The translations under genes and the position numbers were made by a program. This document shows positions 7,059 through 7,182 of a stretch of 7,182 nucleotides of DNA, piece by piece. The stretch's first letter is position 1, and each line of letters starts with the position of its first letter. The notes below the pieces were generated by a model. The model worked only from the letters and a program-made list of their open reading frames with translations, was not told the DNA's origin and did not search any database. Source of the stretch: NZ13-RE01 sp049718665 (GTDB lineage: Bacteria > Dictyoglomota > Dictyoglomia > Dictyoglomales > Dictyoglomaceae); assembly GCA_049718665.1 (NCBI GenBank), contig JBNARO010000050.1, forward strand, positions 1-7,182. Direction: 5' to 3'.

Positions 7059-7182
7059 GTCAGTTACCCCACCGCTAAAGCGGGGGGCTTGTAGCTCGAA
7101 GCCGCTTCGGGGCCTACTGACGGAGGCCCATCCGCCAGCGTGTCTAAAAACACCTGACGGATATTGGTTGCGGTTACAACGT
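7059..7182 (-). mobile_element. Right end of an IS200/IS605-family element (tnpB side), cut by the window edge
   Basis: Read on the minus strand, this stretch ends in a GC-rich hairpin and the tail GGGGTAACTGAC, which resembles right ends of IS605-group elements (hairpin followed by a short tail such as GTAGTTGAC or AGTTCAC). The hand-counted GC content is 59%, against 28% for the adjacent 138 bases, so the boundary is abrupt. The exact edge is uncertain by a few bases, because IS200/IS605 elements make no target duplication. The tnpB gene and the left end should lie to the right of the window. Two minus frames stay open from the edge to stops at 7064-7066 and 7056-7058, but neither shows a recognisable TnpB motif. 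The element has landed about 140 bp upstream of the glycan operon. The GC contrast suggests that it came from a GC-richer host. Confidence 0.72.
7059..7182 (-). ncRNA. Candidate omega RNA (TnpB guide RNA) scaffold, partial
   Basis: In TnpB systems the guide RNA is made from the right end of the element and its 3' part comes from the flanking DNA. Four hairpins stand in series on the minus strand: 7162-7130 (nine pairs, then a one-base bulge and four pairs, loop of six), 7129-7110 (six pairs, loop of eight), 7109-7097 (five pairs, loop of three) and 7087-7067 (eight pairs with one bulge, loop of four). A weak fifth lies at 7180-7167. The first hairpin is continuous only as minus-strand RNA, where its sixth pair is G-U; on the plus strand it would be an A-C mismatch. 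The guide would continue into minus-strand bases from about 7058 to 7039. The 5' end is outside the window, and expression is not shown. Confidence 0.62.
7067..7087 (-). repeat. Terminal hairpin of the IS605-type right end
   Basis: CCCC (7067-7070) pairs with GGGG (7084-7087) and CCGC (7072-7075) with GCGG (7080-7083). There is one unpaired base at 7071 and a TAAA loop (TTTA on the minus strand). Y1 transposases recognise a hairpin like this near each element end, and it also forms the last stem of the omega RNA before the guide. Confidence 0.8.

Noticed and set aside
7067..7162. The repeated hairpins as a CRISPR array
   Set aside because: The repeats are not identical, there is no regular repeat-spacer spacing, and the hairpins differ in sequence; an IS605 end explains them better.
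7056..7181. Two minus-strand frames open from the right edge (stops at 7056-7058 and 7064-7066) as the end of tnpB
   Set aside because: GC-rich hairpin DNA often stays open by chance, neither frame shows a TnpB motif, and the third frame meets TAA at once (7176-7174). The true tnpB end cannot be placed without more sequence.

Overview
The window looks like a piece of the chromosome of an AT-rich, probably thermophilic bacterium. The evidence is strong AGGAGG-type ribosome binding sites, a sigma70-type promoter, proteins rich in Lys, Glu and Ile, and short or overlapping gene junctions. Dictyoglomus, or another AT-rich thermophile of the Thermotogales/Caldicellulosiruptor kind, would fit. This is a guess from composition and gene style, not a taxonomic match.

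Left part (1-1174, plus strand): the last 18 codons of an unidentified gene, a hairpin with a T-run that probably ends its transcript, a promoter whose -35 box lies inside that hairpin, and a full-length divergent SAICAR synthetase (purC), a purine biosynthesis enzyme. purC converges on the next gene, and the palindrome TTAA supplies both stop codons.

Middle part (1171-6920, minus strand): a compact four-gene cluster. In transcription order it holds a DPM1/GtrB-like family 2 glycosyltransferase with two C-terminal membrane segments, an unrecognised protein that resembles an alpha/alpha-toroid polysaccharide enzyme, a 762-residue membrane protein that joins a flippase-like LPG_synthase_TM domain to a GT-C (GT39/PMT_2-type) glycosyltransferase, and a ChbG/YdjC-type carbohydrate deacetylase. 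The first three overlap (8 nt, then 35 nt) and are probably translationally coupled. The deacetylase follows after 45 nt and may also have its own promoter. Read together, the GT2 enzyme would charge a polyprenyl-phosphate carrier with sugar in the cytoplasm. The fusion protein would move or use that lipid-linked sugar outside the membrane, and the toroid protein and deacetylase would tailor the glycan. This resembles a gtrABC O-antigen modification module with flippase and transferase merged into one chain; that comparison is inference.

Right edge (about 7059-7182): a sharp change in composition (59% GC by hand count, against 28% in the preceding 138 bases) marks the right end of an IS200/IS605-family element that runs out of the window. 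Read on the minus strand it is a run of hairpins ending in a GC-rich hairpin and the tail GGGGTAACTGAC, as expected for the omega RNA of a TnpB (OMEGA) system. The tnpB gene and the left end would lie beyond the window. Two internal features, a strand-specific G-U pair and an 8-nt repeat that could form a pseudoknot, support a structured RNA made from the minus strand.
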